From Methanobacteriota archaeon (GTDB lineage: Archaea; Hydrothermarchaeota; Hydrothermarchaeia; Hydrothermarchaeales; BMS3B), in the NCBI GenBank assembly GCA_013152685.1, contig JAADFX010000013.1, positions 1 to 35,199 on the forward strand: a stretch of DNA of 35,199 nt, given 5' to 3'. Positions 18,160-26,954 of this stretch are shown here, piece by piece (position 1 is the first letter of the stretch; the number at the start of each line of letters is the position of its first letter). The notes beneath the pieces were generated by a model. The model ran no database searches. It worked only from the letters and a program-made list of their open reading frames with translations, and had not been told where the DNA came from. The position numbers were made by a program, and so were the translations under genes.

Positions 18160-18636
18160 ATGCAGGAGGATGAGCTGAAGCTGGTGGTCTTCAGGCTCGG
18201 CGATGAGGAGTACGCCGCGGAGGTTTCGCAGGTCAGGGAGATAATCCGCATGGAGAAGATCACCAGGCTGCCCAGGGCGCCGGAGTTCGTGGAGGGCATT
18301 ATAAACCTGAGGGGGCAGCTCACCACGGTGATAAGCCTCAGGCGGCTCTTCGGGCTTCCCGAGGAGCAGATGCCGGGCCGCAGGATAATTGTGCTCGACC
18401 AGGAGGAGCCCACGGGCATCGTGGTGGACTCGGTGACAGAGGTGCTGAGCCTGAGCAGGGAGGAGGTGGACACCCCCGAGCACGTCTTCGGCGCAGACAC
18501 CAGATTTATAAAGGGTGTGGGCAAGCGGGAGGACAGGCTGATAATAATCCTGGACCTGAGCAGGGTGCTGAAACCGGAGGAGGTGGAGGGTCTGCAGGAG
18601 GTCAGAGAGCTGGTGGCACAGGAGGTGAGAGAATGA
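18160..18636 (+). CDS. cheW: Chemotaxis coupling protein CheW
   Basis: CheW-domain motifs LVVFRLGDEEYAAEVSQVREIIR, EGIINLRGQLTTVISLRRLFGL, IIVLDQEEPTGIVVDSVTEVL. A GTG start at 18151 is also possible. Confidence 0.93.
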   Translation: MQEDELKLVVFRLGDEEYAAEVSQVREIIRMEKITRLPRAPEFVEGIINLRGQLTTVISLRRLFGLPEEQMPGRRIIVLDQEEPTGIVVDSVTEVLSLSREEVDTPEHVFGADTRFIKGVGKREDRLIIILDLSRVLKPEEVEGLQEVRELVAQEVRE

Positions 18637-19004
18637 GCATCAGGGTTCTGATTGCCGACGATGCCGCCTTCATGCGGAACATGCTCAGGAAGATTCTGAC
18701 TCAGGCGGGGTACGAGGTGGTGGGAGAGGCGAGCACCGGCACTGAGGCAGTGGAGAAGTACAAGGAGGTCAGGCCCCACGTGGTCACCATGGACATAGTG
18801 ATGCCCGAGAAGGACGGCATAGAGGCGGTGAGGGAGATAATTGAGTTCGACCCCAATGCCGTGATAATCATGTGCAGCGCTCTGGGGCAGCAGTCGATGA
18901 TCATAGAGGCGATACAGGCGGGCGCAAAGGACTACATTATAAAGCCCTTCCAGCCCAACAAGGTGGTGGAGACGATAAAGAAGGTGGTGCACAGAACCAG
19001 CTAG
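18633..19004 (+). CDS. cheY: Chemotaxis response regulator CheY
   Basis: Single receiver domain: VLIADDAAFMRNMLRKIL, VVTMDIVMPEKDGIEAV, KDYIIKPFQ. Overlaps the cheW stop. Confidence 0.94.
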   Translation: MSIRVLIADDAAFMRNMLRKILTQAGYEVVGEASTGTEAVEKYKEVRPHVVTMDIVMPEKDGIEAVREIIEFDPNAVIIMCSALGQQSMIIEAIQAGAKDYIIKPFQPNKVVETIKKVVHRTS

Positions 19005-19013
19005 AGCGGTGCA

Positions 19014-20003
19014 ATGTCGGAAATAAGGGTGCTGGTGGTTGACGACTCTGCGCTCATGCGGAGGATGCTTGTGGACATCCTGAGCGGAGAAGAGGACATG
19101 CAGGTCGTGGGTACAGCGGAGAGCGGTGAGGAGGCTGTTGAAAAGGTTCTGGAGCTCTCGCCTGACGTGGTGGTGCTGGACATACTTATGCCGGGCATGG
19201 GGGGCATGGCGGCGCTGAGGGAAATCATGCGGAGAAGGCCGACGCCCGTGGTGGTTTTCAGCTCCTACGAGCGCCCTGAGGTTACCCTGGAGTCACTGGA
19301 GATGGGTGCCGTGGACTTCGTGTCCAAGAGCGCTGGCGGGATAGAGGCGGTGGCGGAGGAGCTGCTGAAGAAGGTAAGGGTTGCCGCCACCGCAGAGGTG
19401 GGCAGGATTCCCGCCGGGGACGAAGACTTCCGGATAGTGGTGTTGGGCGCCTCAACCGGCGGACCCAGGGCGCTGGTGGAGGTTCTGAGGAGGCTTCCCC
19501 CAGACCTCCCGGCGGCTTTTATTGTGGTGCAGCACATGCCCCGGAACTTTACGGCTGCCTTTGCGAGGAGGCTGAACAGGATTTCGGCGATGGAGGTGAA
19601 GGAGGCTGAGGACGGAGAGCTGCTGGCACCAGGAGTGGTGTACGTTGCCCCGGGGGGAAGGCACCTCAGCGTGGAGAGGCGCAGCGGCGGGCTCGCCGTG
19701 AGGCTGCTGAATGGGGATGGGAGCAGGGGCGCGAAGCCCTCGGTAGACATTGCGATGGAGTCGGCGGCGAGGGCCGCAGGCTCGCGGGTCATCGGAGTTG
19801 TTCTGACGGGAATGGGCAGCGACGGAGCCAGGGGGCTGAGGGCGATCAGGGAGGCGGGAGGGGCGACCATCGCCGAGGACCCCTCCACCTGCACAGTTAG
19901 GAGCATGCCGATGGCTGCGATAGAGGCGGGGGCGGCGGAGCGCGTGCTCCCCCTGCGGGACATAGCACGGGAGATGCGGAGGCTGCTGGAGGAGAGGCGA
20001 TGA
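19014..20003 (+). CDS. cheB: Chemotaxis protein-glutamate methylesterase CheB
   Basis: Receiver domain plus CheB methylesterase motifs LGASTGGPRALVEVLRRLP, VVQHMPRNFTAAFARRLN, VLTGMGSDGARGL. Confidence 0.95.
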   Translation: MSEIRVLVVDDSALMRRMLVDILSGEEDMQVVGTAESGEEAVEKVLELSPDVVVLDILMPGMGGMAALREIMRRRPTPVVVFSSYERPEVTLESLEMGAVDFVSKSAGGIEAVAEELLKKVRVAATAEVGRIPAGDEDFRIVVLGASTGGPRALVEVLRRLPPDLPAAFIVVQHMPRNFTAAFARRLNRISAMEVKEAEDGELLAPGVVYVAPGGRHLSVERRSGGLAVRLLNGDGSRGAKPSVDIAMESAARAAGSRVIGVVLTGMGSDGARGLRAIREAGGATIAEDPSTCTVRSMPMAAIEAGAAERVLPLRDIAREMRRLLEERR

Positions 20004-21832
20004 ACACCCAGAAGTATATGGCGATGTTCCTGGAGGAGGCGGAGGAGCACCTCCAGAACCTCGGCAGGCTCCTGGTGGAGCTGGAGGCGGAGCCGGACAG
20101 GGGGGAGGCGCTGCAGGAGGTGTTCAGGTCTGTGCACACCCTCAAGGGGCTCGCGTCCACCATGGGGCTCGAGAAGATCGCCACCCTCACCCACCGGCTG
20201 GAGAACCTGGTGGAGGAGATGAAGAGGGAGGGCATAAAGCAGGAGCTCATGGACCTGCTGTTTGAGGGCGTTGACCTGCTGGAGGAGATGCTCCGATCGG
20301 GTGAGGTTGACGCGGAGCTGGACGCCTTTCTGGGCAGGCTGCAGGGGAGGGAGGCGGGCGAAGGGCGCGGCGGAAGGAGGAGCCCCTTCCGCGAGCTTAT
20401 CTCCGGGGGGATAAGGCCCAACTATGAGCTCAGGGTGTGGATAGAGGAGGGGGAGGTGCTGAAGTCTGTCAGGGCATTCACTGTGCTGAAGTGCCTCTCC
20501 GGGATGGGGTACATCACCGGCACCTTCCCGGAGCCAGAGAGGCTGGAGGAGGAGAGCTTCGACAGGAGCTTCGTCGTCCGCCTCAGGTCGAGGCGCAGCA
20601 TGCAGGAGATAAGGGAAGCGGTGGAGGGGCTGCCGGAGATAGAGAGAGTGGAGGTGCGGGAGGTGGAAAGGTCAGGGGAGAGGAGGAGCCAGAGCATCAG
20701 GGTGAGCACCTCCACGCTGGACGCCCTGATGAACATTACCGGGGAGCTTATTATTAACCGCTCGGTGCTGGAGGACATCGCCAGAAGGCACGGGCTGGAG
20801 GAGCTGCAGGATGCGCTGGACATGACCCGGAGGCTGACATCGGAGCTGCAGTTCGTGGTGATGAAGGCCAGGATGGTGCCCCTGGGGTACATCTTCAGCA
20901 GCTTCCCGAGGATGGTGAGGGAAGCGGCGCGCAGGGAGGGAAAGGAGGTGGAGTTTGCCATCTACGGGGGGGAGATAGAGCTGGACAGGGCGGTTATTGA
21001 TGAGATTGTTGAGCCCCTGGTGCACATCCTGAGAAATGCCATATCCCACGGCATTGAGACGCCGGAGGAGAGGGAGAGGGCGGGTAAGCCCAGGAGGGGG
21101 AGGATAACCCTCTCGGCGGTGAAGGAGAGGGACGGCGTGGTCATCTCCGTGGAGGACGACGGCAGGGGGATTCAGCTGGACAGGGTGAGGGAGGAGGCTG
21201 TGAGGAGAGGTCTGGTGGGCAGGGAGAAGGCAGAGGCTATGAGCAGGGAGGAGGTTCTGAAGCTGCTCTTTTTGCCGGGCTTCAGCACCGCGGGCAGGGT
21301 GACGGAGCTCTCTGGCAGGGGCGTGGGGCTGGACGCGGTGAAGGGCACAGTGGAGGCGCTGGGGGGACACGTGGAGGTGGAGACCACCCCCGGAGGGGGC
21401 ACCCGGGTGTCGCTGCACCTGCCCCTGACCATGGCGATACTTCAGGCGATGCTGGTGCGGGTTGACGGCATAGTATGCGGAGTGCCCATCGCAAATGTGG
21501 CGAGGGTGCTGGAGAGCTCGAGCATAATCACCCTCCACCGGAGGAGGGTGGTGAGGCTGGGGGAGGACTACGTGCCGGTGGAGAACCTCTTCGGAGGGAA
21601 CGGGGGGAGGTACGTCCTGGTCCTGGAAAAGGGGAGCATGCGCAGGGGGATAGTGGTGGAGGAGGTGCTCGGGATTCAGGAGGTGGTGCTGAAGCCGCTC
21701 TCCGGTGAGGCGGCGAAGCTCCGGGAGTTCTCCGGGGGGACCATTCTGGGCAACGGGGAGGTAGCGCTGATGCTTGATGTTGGAAGCATTGTGGGACTGG
21801 GCGGAGGCAGCGGAAGTGCAGGTGATGAGTGA
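20000..21832 (+). CDS. cheA: Chemotaxis histidine kinase CheA
   Basis: Hpt FRSVHTLKGLASTMG, archaeal-type P2, dimerisation domain, kinase HILRNAISHGIE / DDGRGI / GRGVGLDAVK, C-terminal CheW-like domain. Confidence 0.96.
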   Translation: MNTQKYMAMFLEEAEEHLQNLGRLLVELEAEPDRGEALQEVFRSVHTLKGLASTMGLEKIATLTHRLENLVEEMKREGIKQELMDLLFEGVDLLEEMLRSGEVDAELDAFLGRLQGREAGEGRGGRRSPFRELISGGIRPNYELRVWIEEGEVLKSVRAFTVLKCLSGMGYITGTFPEPERLEEESFDRSFVVRLRSRRSMQEIREAVEGLPEIERVEVREVERSGERRSQSIRVSTSTLDALMNITGELIINRSVLEDIARRHGLEELQDALDMTRRLTSELQFVVMKARMVPLGYIFSSFPRMVREAARREGKEVEFAIYGGEIELDRAVIDEIVEPLVHILRNAISHGIETPEERERAGKPRRGRITLSAVKERDGVVISVEDDGRGIQLDRVREEAVRRGLVGREKAEAMSREEVLKLLFLPGFSTAGRVTELSGRGVGLDAVKGTVEALGGHVEVETTPGGGTRVSLHLPLTMAILQAMLVRVDGIVCGVPIANVARVLESSSIITLHRRRVVRLGEDYVPVENLFGGNGGRYVLVLEKGSMRRGIVVEEVLGIQEVVLKPLSGEAAKLREFSGGTILGNGEVALMLDVGSIVGLGGGSGSAGDE

Positions 21833-22424
21833 GGAGCAGCAGGACGCCTTTAAGGAGATAGGCAACATAGGTGCCGGGCACGCCTCCACGGCGCTTTCGG
21901 AGATGATAAACAAGCGCGTTACCATGGTGGTGCCCAGGGCGTACGTGGTGCCAATACGGCGCGTTCCCGAGGTGGTGGGCGGCTACGAGGTGCCGATTGT
22001 GGGGATCTACCTGAATGTCTCGGGCGACATTCCCGGGAAGATTCTTATAGCGCTGCCCGCAGAAACCGCCAGGTACCTGGTGAGGGAGCTGCTCGGCGAG
22101 GAGCCGACGCCGGAGTTTTCGGCGCCGCTGGAGCAGTCCGCCCTGGAAGAGCTGGGCAACATCATCTCGGGCTCCTACCTCTCAGCGCTGGGGGAGTTTC
22201 TCAACAGGAGGTTTGTGCCCTCCACGCCGAGCATGGCCTACGACATGGCGGGTGCGGTGGTGGACCTGATTGTGATAGAGCTCGGCGAGAGGGTGAACTA
22301 TGCGGTGACAATTGAGACCAGGTTTGTGATAGCCTCCTGCAGCCTGTCGGCGCAGTTCTTCTTCCTGCTGGACGAGGAGTCCTACAGGAAGGTGCTAGAA
22401 GTTATAGGGATGTACCTGAAATGA
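21825..22424 (+). CDS. cheC: Chemotaxis phosphatase CheC
   Basis: EIGNIGAGHASTALSEM and ELGNIISGSYLSAL repeats. Start MSEEQQDAF overlaps the cheA stop. Confidence 0.93.
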   Translation: MSEEQQDAFKEIGNIGAGHASTALSEMINKRVTMVVPRAYVVPIRRVPEVVGGYEVPIVGIYLNVSGDIPGKILIALPAETARYLVRELLGEEPTPEFSAPLEQSALEELGNIISGSYLSALGEFLNRRFVPSTPSMAYDMAGAVVDLIVIELGERVNYAVTIETRFVIASCSLSAQFFFLLDEESYRKVLEVIGMYLK

Positions 22425-22888
22425 GGAGAAATGTGGGAATAGGGGAGTATGTGGTTGCAAAGTCGCCGGCGGTGCTGGTGAGCCTGGGACTCGGCTCCTG
22501 CGTTGGCGTGGCGATGTACGACCCGGTGAGCAGGGTGGGCGGGCTCGCCCATGTGATGCTCCCATCGATAAACGGCACCGCCAGGGTGGCCAACCCCGGG
22601 AAGTACGCAGACGCCGCCATAAAGCTCATGCTGGAGGAGATGGTGCGGAAGGGGGCGGCGAGGGAGAGGATAGTGGCGAAGATCGCGGGCGGTGCCACCA
22701 TGTTCAGGAACTGCACCAGCTCCATTGGGGAGAGGAATGTGGAGAGCGTCAGGGAGGTGCTGAAGAGGGAGGGGATAAGGATTGTGGGGGAGGATACGGG
22801 CAGGGACTACGGCAGGAGCATTGAGTTCGACCTGAGCACCGGCGAGCTGCTTGTGAGAAGCTTCAGGCACGGAAGGAGGGTGCTATGA
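22421..22888 (+). CDS. cheD: Chemoreceptor glutamine deamidase CheD
   Basis: VLVSLGLGSCVGVAMYDPVSRVGGLAHVMLP and KIAGGATMF motifs. ATGA overlap with cheC. Confidence 0.95.
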   Translation: MRRNVGIGEYVVAKSPAVLVSLGLGSCVGVAMYDPVSRVGGLAHVMLPSINGTARVANPGKYADAAIKLMLEEMVRKGAARERIVAKIAGGATMFRNCTSSIGERNVESVREVLKREGIRIVGEDTGRDYGRSIEFDLSTGELLVRSFRHGRRVL

Positions 22889-23703
22889 GCGGCGGCGCCG
22901 GAGGTGTGTTGGACTACCCCGGGGACTTCAGCAGGCTGCTGCGGGAGATAGAGAGGCGCTCGGGGCTGCACCTGGAGGGCTACAGGACCTCCTACCTGAA
23001 GCGCAGGATCGGGGTGCGCATCAGGGCGAATGGGCTCGGCTCCTACGACGAGTACCTGGAGTTCCTGCGGAGAAACCCGGAGGAGTACAGGCGCCTGCTG
23101 GACAGGCTGACGGTGAATGTTACGGAGTTCTTCAGGAATCCGAGCACCTTCAGGGCCTTTGAGCGAAAGGTGCTTCCGGAGCTCGCTTCACGGAGGGATA
23201 TAAGAATCTGGAGCGCGGGGTGCGCCTCGGGGGAGGAGCCCTACTCCATTGCCATCCTGGTCTCGGAGTTCTTCGGAGAGAGGGGGAGGCGCAGGGTGAG
23301 GATATACGCCACAGACATAGACAGCGCCTCCCTGGCAAGGGGGATTAAGGGGGAGTATGACCTCAAGGCGCTGGGAAATGTAGAGCCCAGGCTGCTGGAG
23401 AAATACTTTGTGAGGAGGGGGAGGAGGTTCGCCGTGGTGCCGGAGATAAGGGAGATGGTGCTCTTCGAGAGGCAGGACATCCTCAGGAGGCGGTGGGTGA
23501 GGTTTTTTGATGTGGTGTTCTGCAGGAATGTGGCCATATACTTCTCCAGGGATTCGCTGGAGGTGCTATACAGGAATCTGCACACCTCCCTGAGGAGGGG
23601 CGGCTTTCTGGTTACCGGGAGGGTGGAGTCGCTTACCGGGGAGGTAAAGCAGCTCTTCGAGGTGGTGGACAGCAGGGAGCACATCTACAGGGCGGCAGGT
23701 TAG
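22885..23703 (+). CDS. cheR: Chemotaxis protein methyltransferase CheR
   Basis: CheR N-terminal domain, VTEFFRNPSTFRAFE, IWSAGCASGEEPYSIAIL, FDVVFCRNVAIYFSRDS motifs. Confidence 0.95.
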   Translation: MSGGAGGVLDYPGDFSRLLREIERRSGLHLEGYRTSYLKRRIGVRIRANGLGSYDEYLEFLRRNPEEYRRLLDRLTVNVTEFFRNPSTFRAFERKVLPELASRRDIRIWSAGCASGEEPYSIAILVSEFFGERGRRRVRIYATDIDSASLARGIKGEYDLKALGNVEPRLLEKYFVRRGRRFAVVPEIREMVLFERQDILRRRWVRFFDVVFCRNVAIYFSRDSLEVLYRNLHTSLRRGGFLVTGRVESLTGEVKQLFEVVDSREHIYRAAG

Positions 23704-23704
23704 G

Positions 23705-25018
23705 TCACAGGGAGAGCTCCCGCAGAATCCCCCCGAGCTTTTTGAGGACGTCCCGGGGGCTTTCGCCCAGGAGTCTCACCATGGGCTCCTTGCCGTGGGC
23801 GCCCAGGTCGTAGATGATGTCCGGGACGAAGCCGCAGGCGTCTATTGCGCTGAGGGTGCCCCACTCCATGGTGCTGGTGCCCCGGGGCTCGTCTTCCCGG
23901 GAGAAGCTCCCGACCTTCAGACCGGCGCGCTGCGCGGCTCCTACTACTTCGGGGGAGTAGAGGATGTTCATCGCCGCCCTTATGCGCGGTTCTCTGCTGG
24001 AGGCGGCGAGCACGACCCTGCCCACATGCCTGGAGGCGCCGAAGGAGACGCAGCCGGCGGCGACTGCCCTGTCGCCGGCCCTGACTATCCTGCCCCTGAT
24101 GCCGGCGACGTCCTCCAGAGAGGCGGGGAGGGGAATTGAGTGGGCGAGGTTGACACCCACCTCGGGTATGAGCTCCGGAAATCCCGGAAGGCGGAGCAAC
24201 TCGCCCACGGCGTCTTCCAGGGCGGTGAGCACGCGGTGCCTCTCAGCCTCACGCTTCAGGGGGAAGAGGTGGTCCGGCACCCTGGCACACCTGCCAGGAG
24301 CGTGGGAGGCGCTCAGGGAAAGGAAGGTGTACCGCTTAGCTTCTCTGACGGCCTCCTCCAGGGAGAGACCCCTTGCCATGTAAGCGGCCGCTGCGGCGGA
24401 GAAGGTGCAGCCGGAGCCGTGGTAGGTGCCGGGCAGCAGCTTGCCGGGAATCTCCGTCAGCTCACCCCGGTGGAAGAGGATGTCCACGCCCTGCAGGTGG
24501 CCGCCGGTAATTACCACGGCATCGACGAGCTTTCCGAGCTCCACAGCCGCTCTTCTGGCATCCTCGAGGGTGTCTATCCTTATGCCGGAGAGCACCTGCG
24601 CCTCGTGGATGTTGGGGGTGATGAGGGTCGCCACGGGCAGGAGGTGCTTCTTCAGCGCATCTGCCGCACCGCCCTGCTGCAGCGCATCTCCAGAGGTGGC
24701 GACCATCACGGGGTCAACCACCAGCGGGTAGTCGCCCACATTCTCTGCCACAAGCCTTATTATCTCCCGCGTTGCAAGCATTCCTGTTTTGGCGGCGCTG
24801 ATTTTGAAGTCTGAGTGGAGGCTCTTCAGCTGAGCTTCTATAACCTCCAGGGGGAGGTGGTGGCTGGCGTCCACGCCGCAGGTGTTCTGGGCGGTTACTG
24901 AGGTTATGGCGCTTACACCGTGAACCCCGAGGGCCGCGAAGGTCTTCAGGTCCGCCTGAATGCCAGCGCCGCCGCCGCTATCAGAGCCCGCTACCGTAAG
25001 GCACACTATCCTGCTCAT
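23705..25018 (-). CDS. thiDN: Hydroxymethylpyrimidine/phosphomethylpyrimidine kinase fused to ThiN thiamine-phosphate synthase domain
   Basis: ThiD signature VAGSDSGGGAGIQADLKTFAALGVHG...SVTAQNT; C-terminal ThiN domain (FPELIPEVGVNLAHSIPLPASLEDVAGIRGRIVR...). Start at MSRIVCLTVAG. Confidence 0.93.
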   Translation of the reverse strand: MSRIVCLTVAGSDSGGGAGIQADLKTFAALGVHGVSAITSVTAQNTCGVDASHHLPLEVIEAQLKSLHSDFKISAAKTGMLATREIIRLVAENVGDYPLVVDPVMVATSGDALQQGGAADALKKHLLPVATLITPNIHEAQVLSGIRIDTLEDARRAAVELGKLVDAVVITGGHLQGVDILFHRGELTEIPGKLLPGTYHGSGCTFSAAAAAYMARGLSLEEAVREAKRYTFLSLSASHAPGRCARVPDHLFPLKREAERHRVLTALEDAVGELLRLPGFPELIPEVGVNLAHSIPLPASLEDVAGIRGRIVRAGDRAVAAGCVSFGASRHVGRVVLAASSREPRIRAAMNILYSPEVVGAAQRAGLKVGSFSREDEPRGTSTMEWGTLSAIDACGFVPDIIYDLGAHGKEPMVRLLGESPRDVLKKLGGILRELSL

Positions 25019-25164
25019 GAAATTCACCCACCTAGATGGTATTTTTAATAATGAAAACAATTTTGTAATTTTCAGAAATGGTTTAAGCCGTAAAACATTT
25101 TTGTAAAACTCCACAAGATTTATATATTATGTAAAATATATTTTATTTAAGATAGGTGGTGAAC

Positions 25165-25674
25165 ATGGGAGGAGACCCCTTTTTTCATACAAAACCCCGG
25201 GATGTGCTCCTCTTCCTGAGGGAGAAGGAGGTGGCAAACATCTCAGAAATCGCCGCCAGGACGCGGTCCACCTACGCCCACTGCTTCAACCTGATAAAGG
25301 AGCTGGAGGAGCTGGGGGTTGTGGAGACGTCCCGGAGCGGGCGCTCGAGGGTGGTGAGGCTCACAGAAACCGGCAGGGACCTGGCCGACCTCACACTGGA
25401 GTTCCTGGAGGTCCTCAGGAGCGGCAGGAGGCGAGCGGGAGGAAAGCGGATCCTGCCCGAACCCCAGGACAGGGTGGCGGCCTACTACAGGAAGGTTTGC
25501 GAGATCGAGGAGAAGCTGTCCCGCGGCGCCATCAGAGACAGGGCGAAAGTAAAGAGGCTGCTGGGCAGGTACAGGTACCTGGCGGGAAGGACAAGACCCC
25601 GGGACATGGAGAGCAGGAGGCTGAGAAAGGAGACCCTCTCGAAAATAGATATTATTTTGAAAAATCTAGCGTAG
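25165..25674 (+). CDS. Winged helix-turn-helix transcriptional regulator
   Basis: wHTH region DVLLFLREKEVANISEIAARTRSTYAHCFNLIKELEELGVVETSRSGRSRVVRLTETGRDLADLTLEFL, followed by a basic C-terminal extension. Confidence 0.8.
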   Translation: MGGDPFFHTKPRDVLLFLREKEVANISEIAARTRSTYAHCFNLIKELEELGVVETSRSGRSRVVRLTETGRDLADLTLEFLEVLRSGRRRAGGKRILPEPQDRVAAYYRKVCEIEEKLSRGAIRDRAKVKRLLGRYRYLAGRTRPRDMESRRLRKETLSKIDIILKNLA

Positions 25675-25676
25675 AA

Positions 25677-25688
25677 AGATATATATCT
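25677..25688. repeat. Perfect 12-bp palindrome AGATATATATCT
   Basis: Self-complementary sequence lying between the wHTH stop and the recombinase start. Confidence 0.6.
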
Positions 25689-25710
25689 GCAAAAAATCGA
25701 ACTGCATTCT

Positions 25711-26577
25711 ATGGGAAAGAGGAAAAGGAGCGCCGCTACACCCGACGCCGGCGAGAAGAGGGTCGCCATATACGTACGCGTTTCCACGGAGGACCAGGCC
25801 AAGGAGGGCTTTTCGCTGGACGCCCAGCTGGAGCGGCTTCGGAGCTACTGCTCCGCCAGGGGGTGGGTGGTCTACCGGGAGTATGTGGACGACGGATACT
25901 CTGGGAGGCACACCAACAGGCCCGCGTACCAGAGGATGCTCCGGGAGATGGACAACTGGGACGTGCTGCTCGTCCTGAAGATGGACAGAATCCACAGAAA
26001 CTCGAGGAACTTCATGGAGATGATGGAGCTGCTCAACAGGAACAACAAGGAGTTCGTGAGTATGACGGAGAGCCTCGACACCTCCACAGCCATGGGCAGG
26101 TTCGTGATGGACATTATCCAGCGCATCGCACAGCTGGAGAGCGAGCAGATAGGTGAGAGGGTCTACACGGGGATGGAGCAGAAGGCGAGGACACCGACGG
26201 AGCAGCTGGGCGGAGGCAGGCACCCCTACCTGGGCTTCGCCCACCCCTACGGCTACAGCTACTCAGGAGGAAGGCTGGAGGTTGTTGAGGAGGAGGCCAG
26301 GGTGGTGAGGCAGATCTTCAGGGAGTACATAGGGGGGAGGACCCTGGAGGAGATCTGCGCCGAGCTGAACAGGAGGAGAGTTCCAACGAAGAAAGGAGGA
26401 AAATGGGCTAAATACACAATTTCAAGGATTTTGAAGAATCCTATTTATGCAGGATACCTTGAGTGGAACGGAATAATCAAAAAGAACAACCACAGGGCTA
26501 TAATTGATAAAGAAACCTTCAACAGAGCTCAGGAGATAATTGAGAGCCGCGGCGGCTCTCCCGTGTACCTCCCGTAG
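25711..26577 (+). CDS. Serine recombinase (resolvase domain plus Recombinase-like domain), short form without an evident zinc ribbon
   Basis: Catalytic motif VAIYVRVSTEDQAKEGFSLDAQLERL, DDGYSGRHTNRPAYQRML, LLVLKMDRIHRN; C-terminal ...RRVPTKKGGKWAKYTISRILKNPIYAGYLEWNG... of the Recombinase domain. ORF ends shortly after, at 288 aa. Confidence 0.92.
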   Translation: MGKRKRSAATPDAGEKRVAIYVRVSTEDQAKEGFSLDAQLERLRSYCSARGWVVYREYVDDGYSGRHTNRPAYQRMLREMDNWDVLLVLKMDRIHRNSRNFMEMMELLNRNNKEFVSMTESLDTSTAMGRFVMDIIQRIAQLESEQIGERVYTGMEQKARTPTEQLGGGRHPYLGFAHPYGYSYSGGRLEVVEEEARVVRQIFREYIGGRTLEEICAELNRRRVPTKKGGKWAKYTISRILKNPIYAGYLEWNGIIKKNNHRAIIDKETFNRAQEIIESRGGSPVYLP

Positions 26578-26588
26578 TCTCCGTCCCG

Positions 26589-26614
26589 GTAAACAACGGT
26601 AGTCCGTTGTTTAC
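26589..26614. repeat. Perfect inverted repeat GTAAACAACGG-TAGT-CCGTTGTTTAC
   Basis: 11-bp perfect arms with a 4-nt spacer, starting 12 nt after the recombinase stop codon. Confidence 0.85.
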
Positions 26615-26806
26615 GCGTATATAAATAAATGCGGACAGCATGATGAGCTGGCTACCCTGCAGGTGTTTTTGAGCTTTTGTACAGTAAGCAGTCCCCGGGG
26701 ACCGGGGACCGCGTGATTTGGCCGTATTTGGACTTTTACTGCCGGGCAGATATCTGGGTATGGGAAAAATTTGATGTGCGCACTGAATACCACCACGCAG
26801 CCCACC

Positions 26807-26831
26807 TGCAACACCGCTTGGCAGTGTTGCA
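26807..26831. repeat. Inverted repeat TGCAACAC-(9)-GTGTTGCA
   Basis: 8-bp perfect arms in non-coding DNA. Confidence 0.6.
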
Positions 26832-26937
26832 CCCCATAGACACTACAAAAATGTTTGCAATTTGAAAACATTTCTGAAAATTCTGGCTCCAAAATTATAT
26901 CATTAAAAATATATTTTTTATAATATAATTTACAAAA

Positions 26938-26954
26938 ACGCAGAGCCTCTGCGT
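26938..26954. repeat. Palindrome ACGCAGAG-C-CTCTGCGT
   Basis: 8-bp perfect arms with a 1-nt centre, next to a long A+T-rich run. Confidence 0.65.

Noticed and set aside
17278-18483. 401-aa minus-strand ORF opposite mcp/cheW, and similar long antisense ORFs at 20672..21925, 8408..9355, 31051..32055 and 18003..18992
   Set aside because: His/Leu/Pro-rich shadow translations opposite well-identified genes; no domain signatures.
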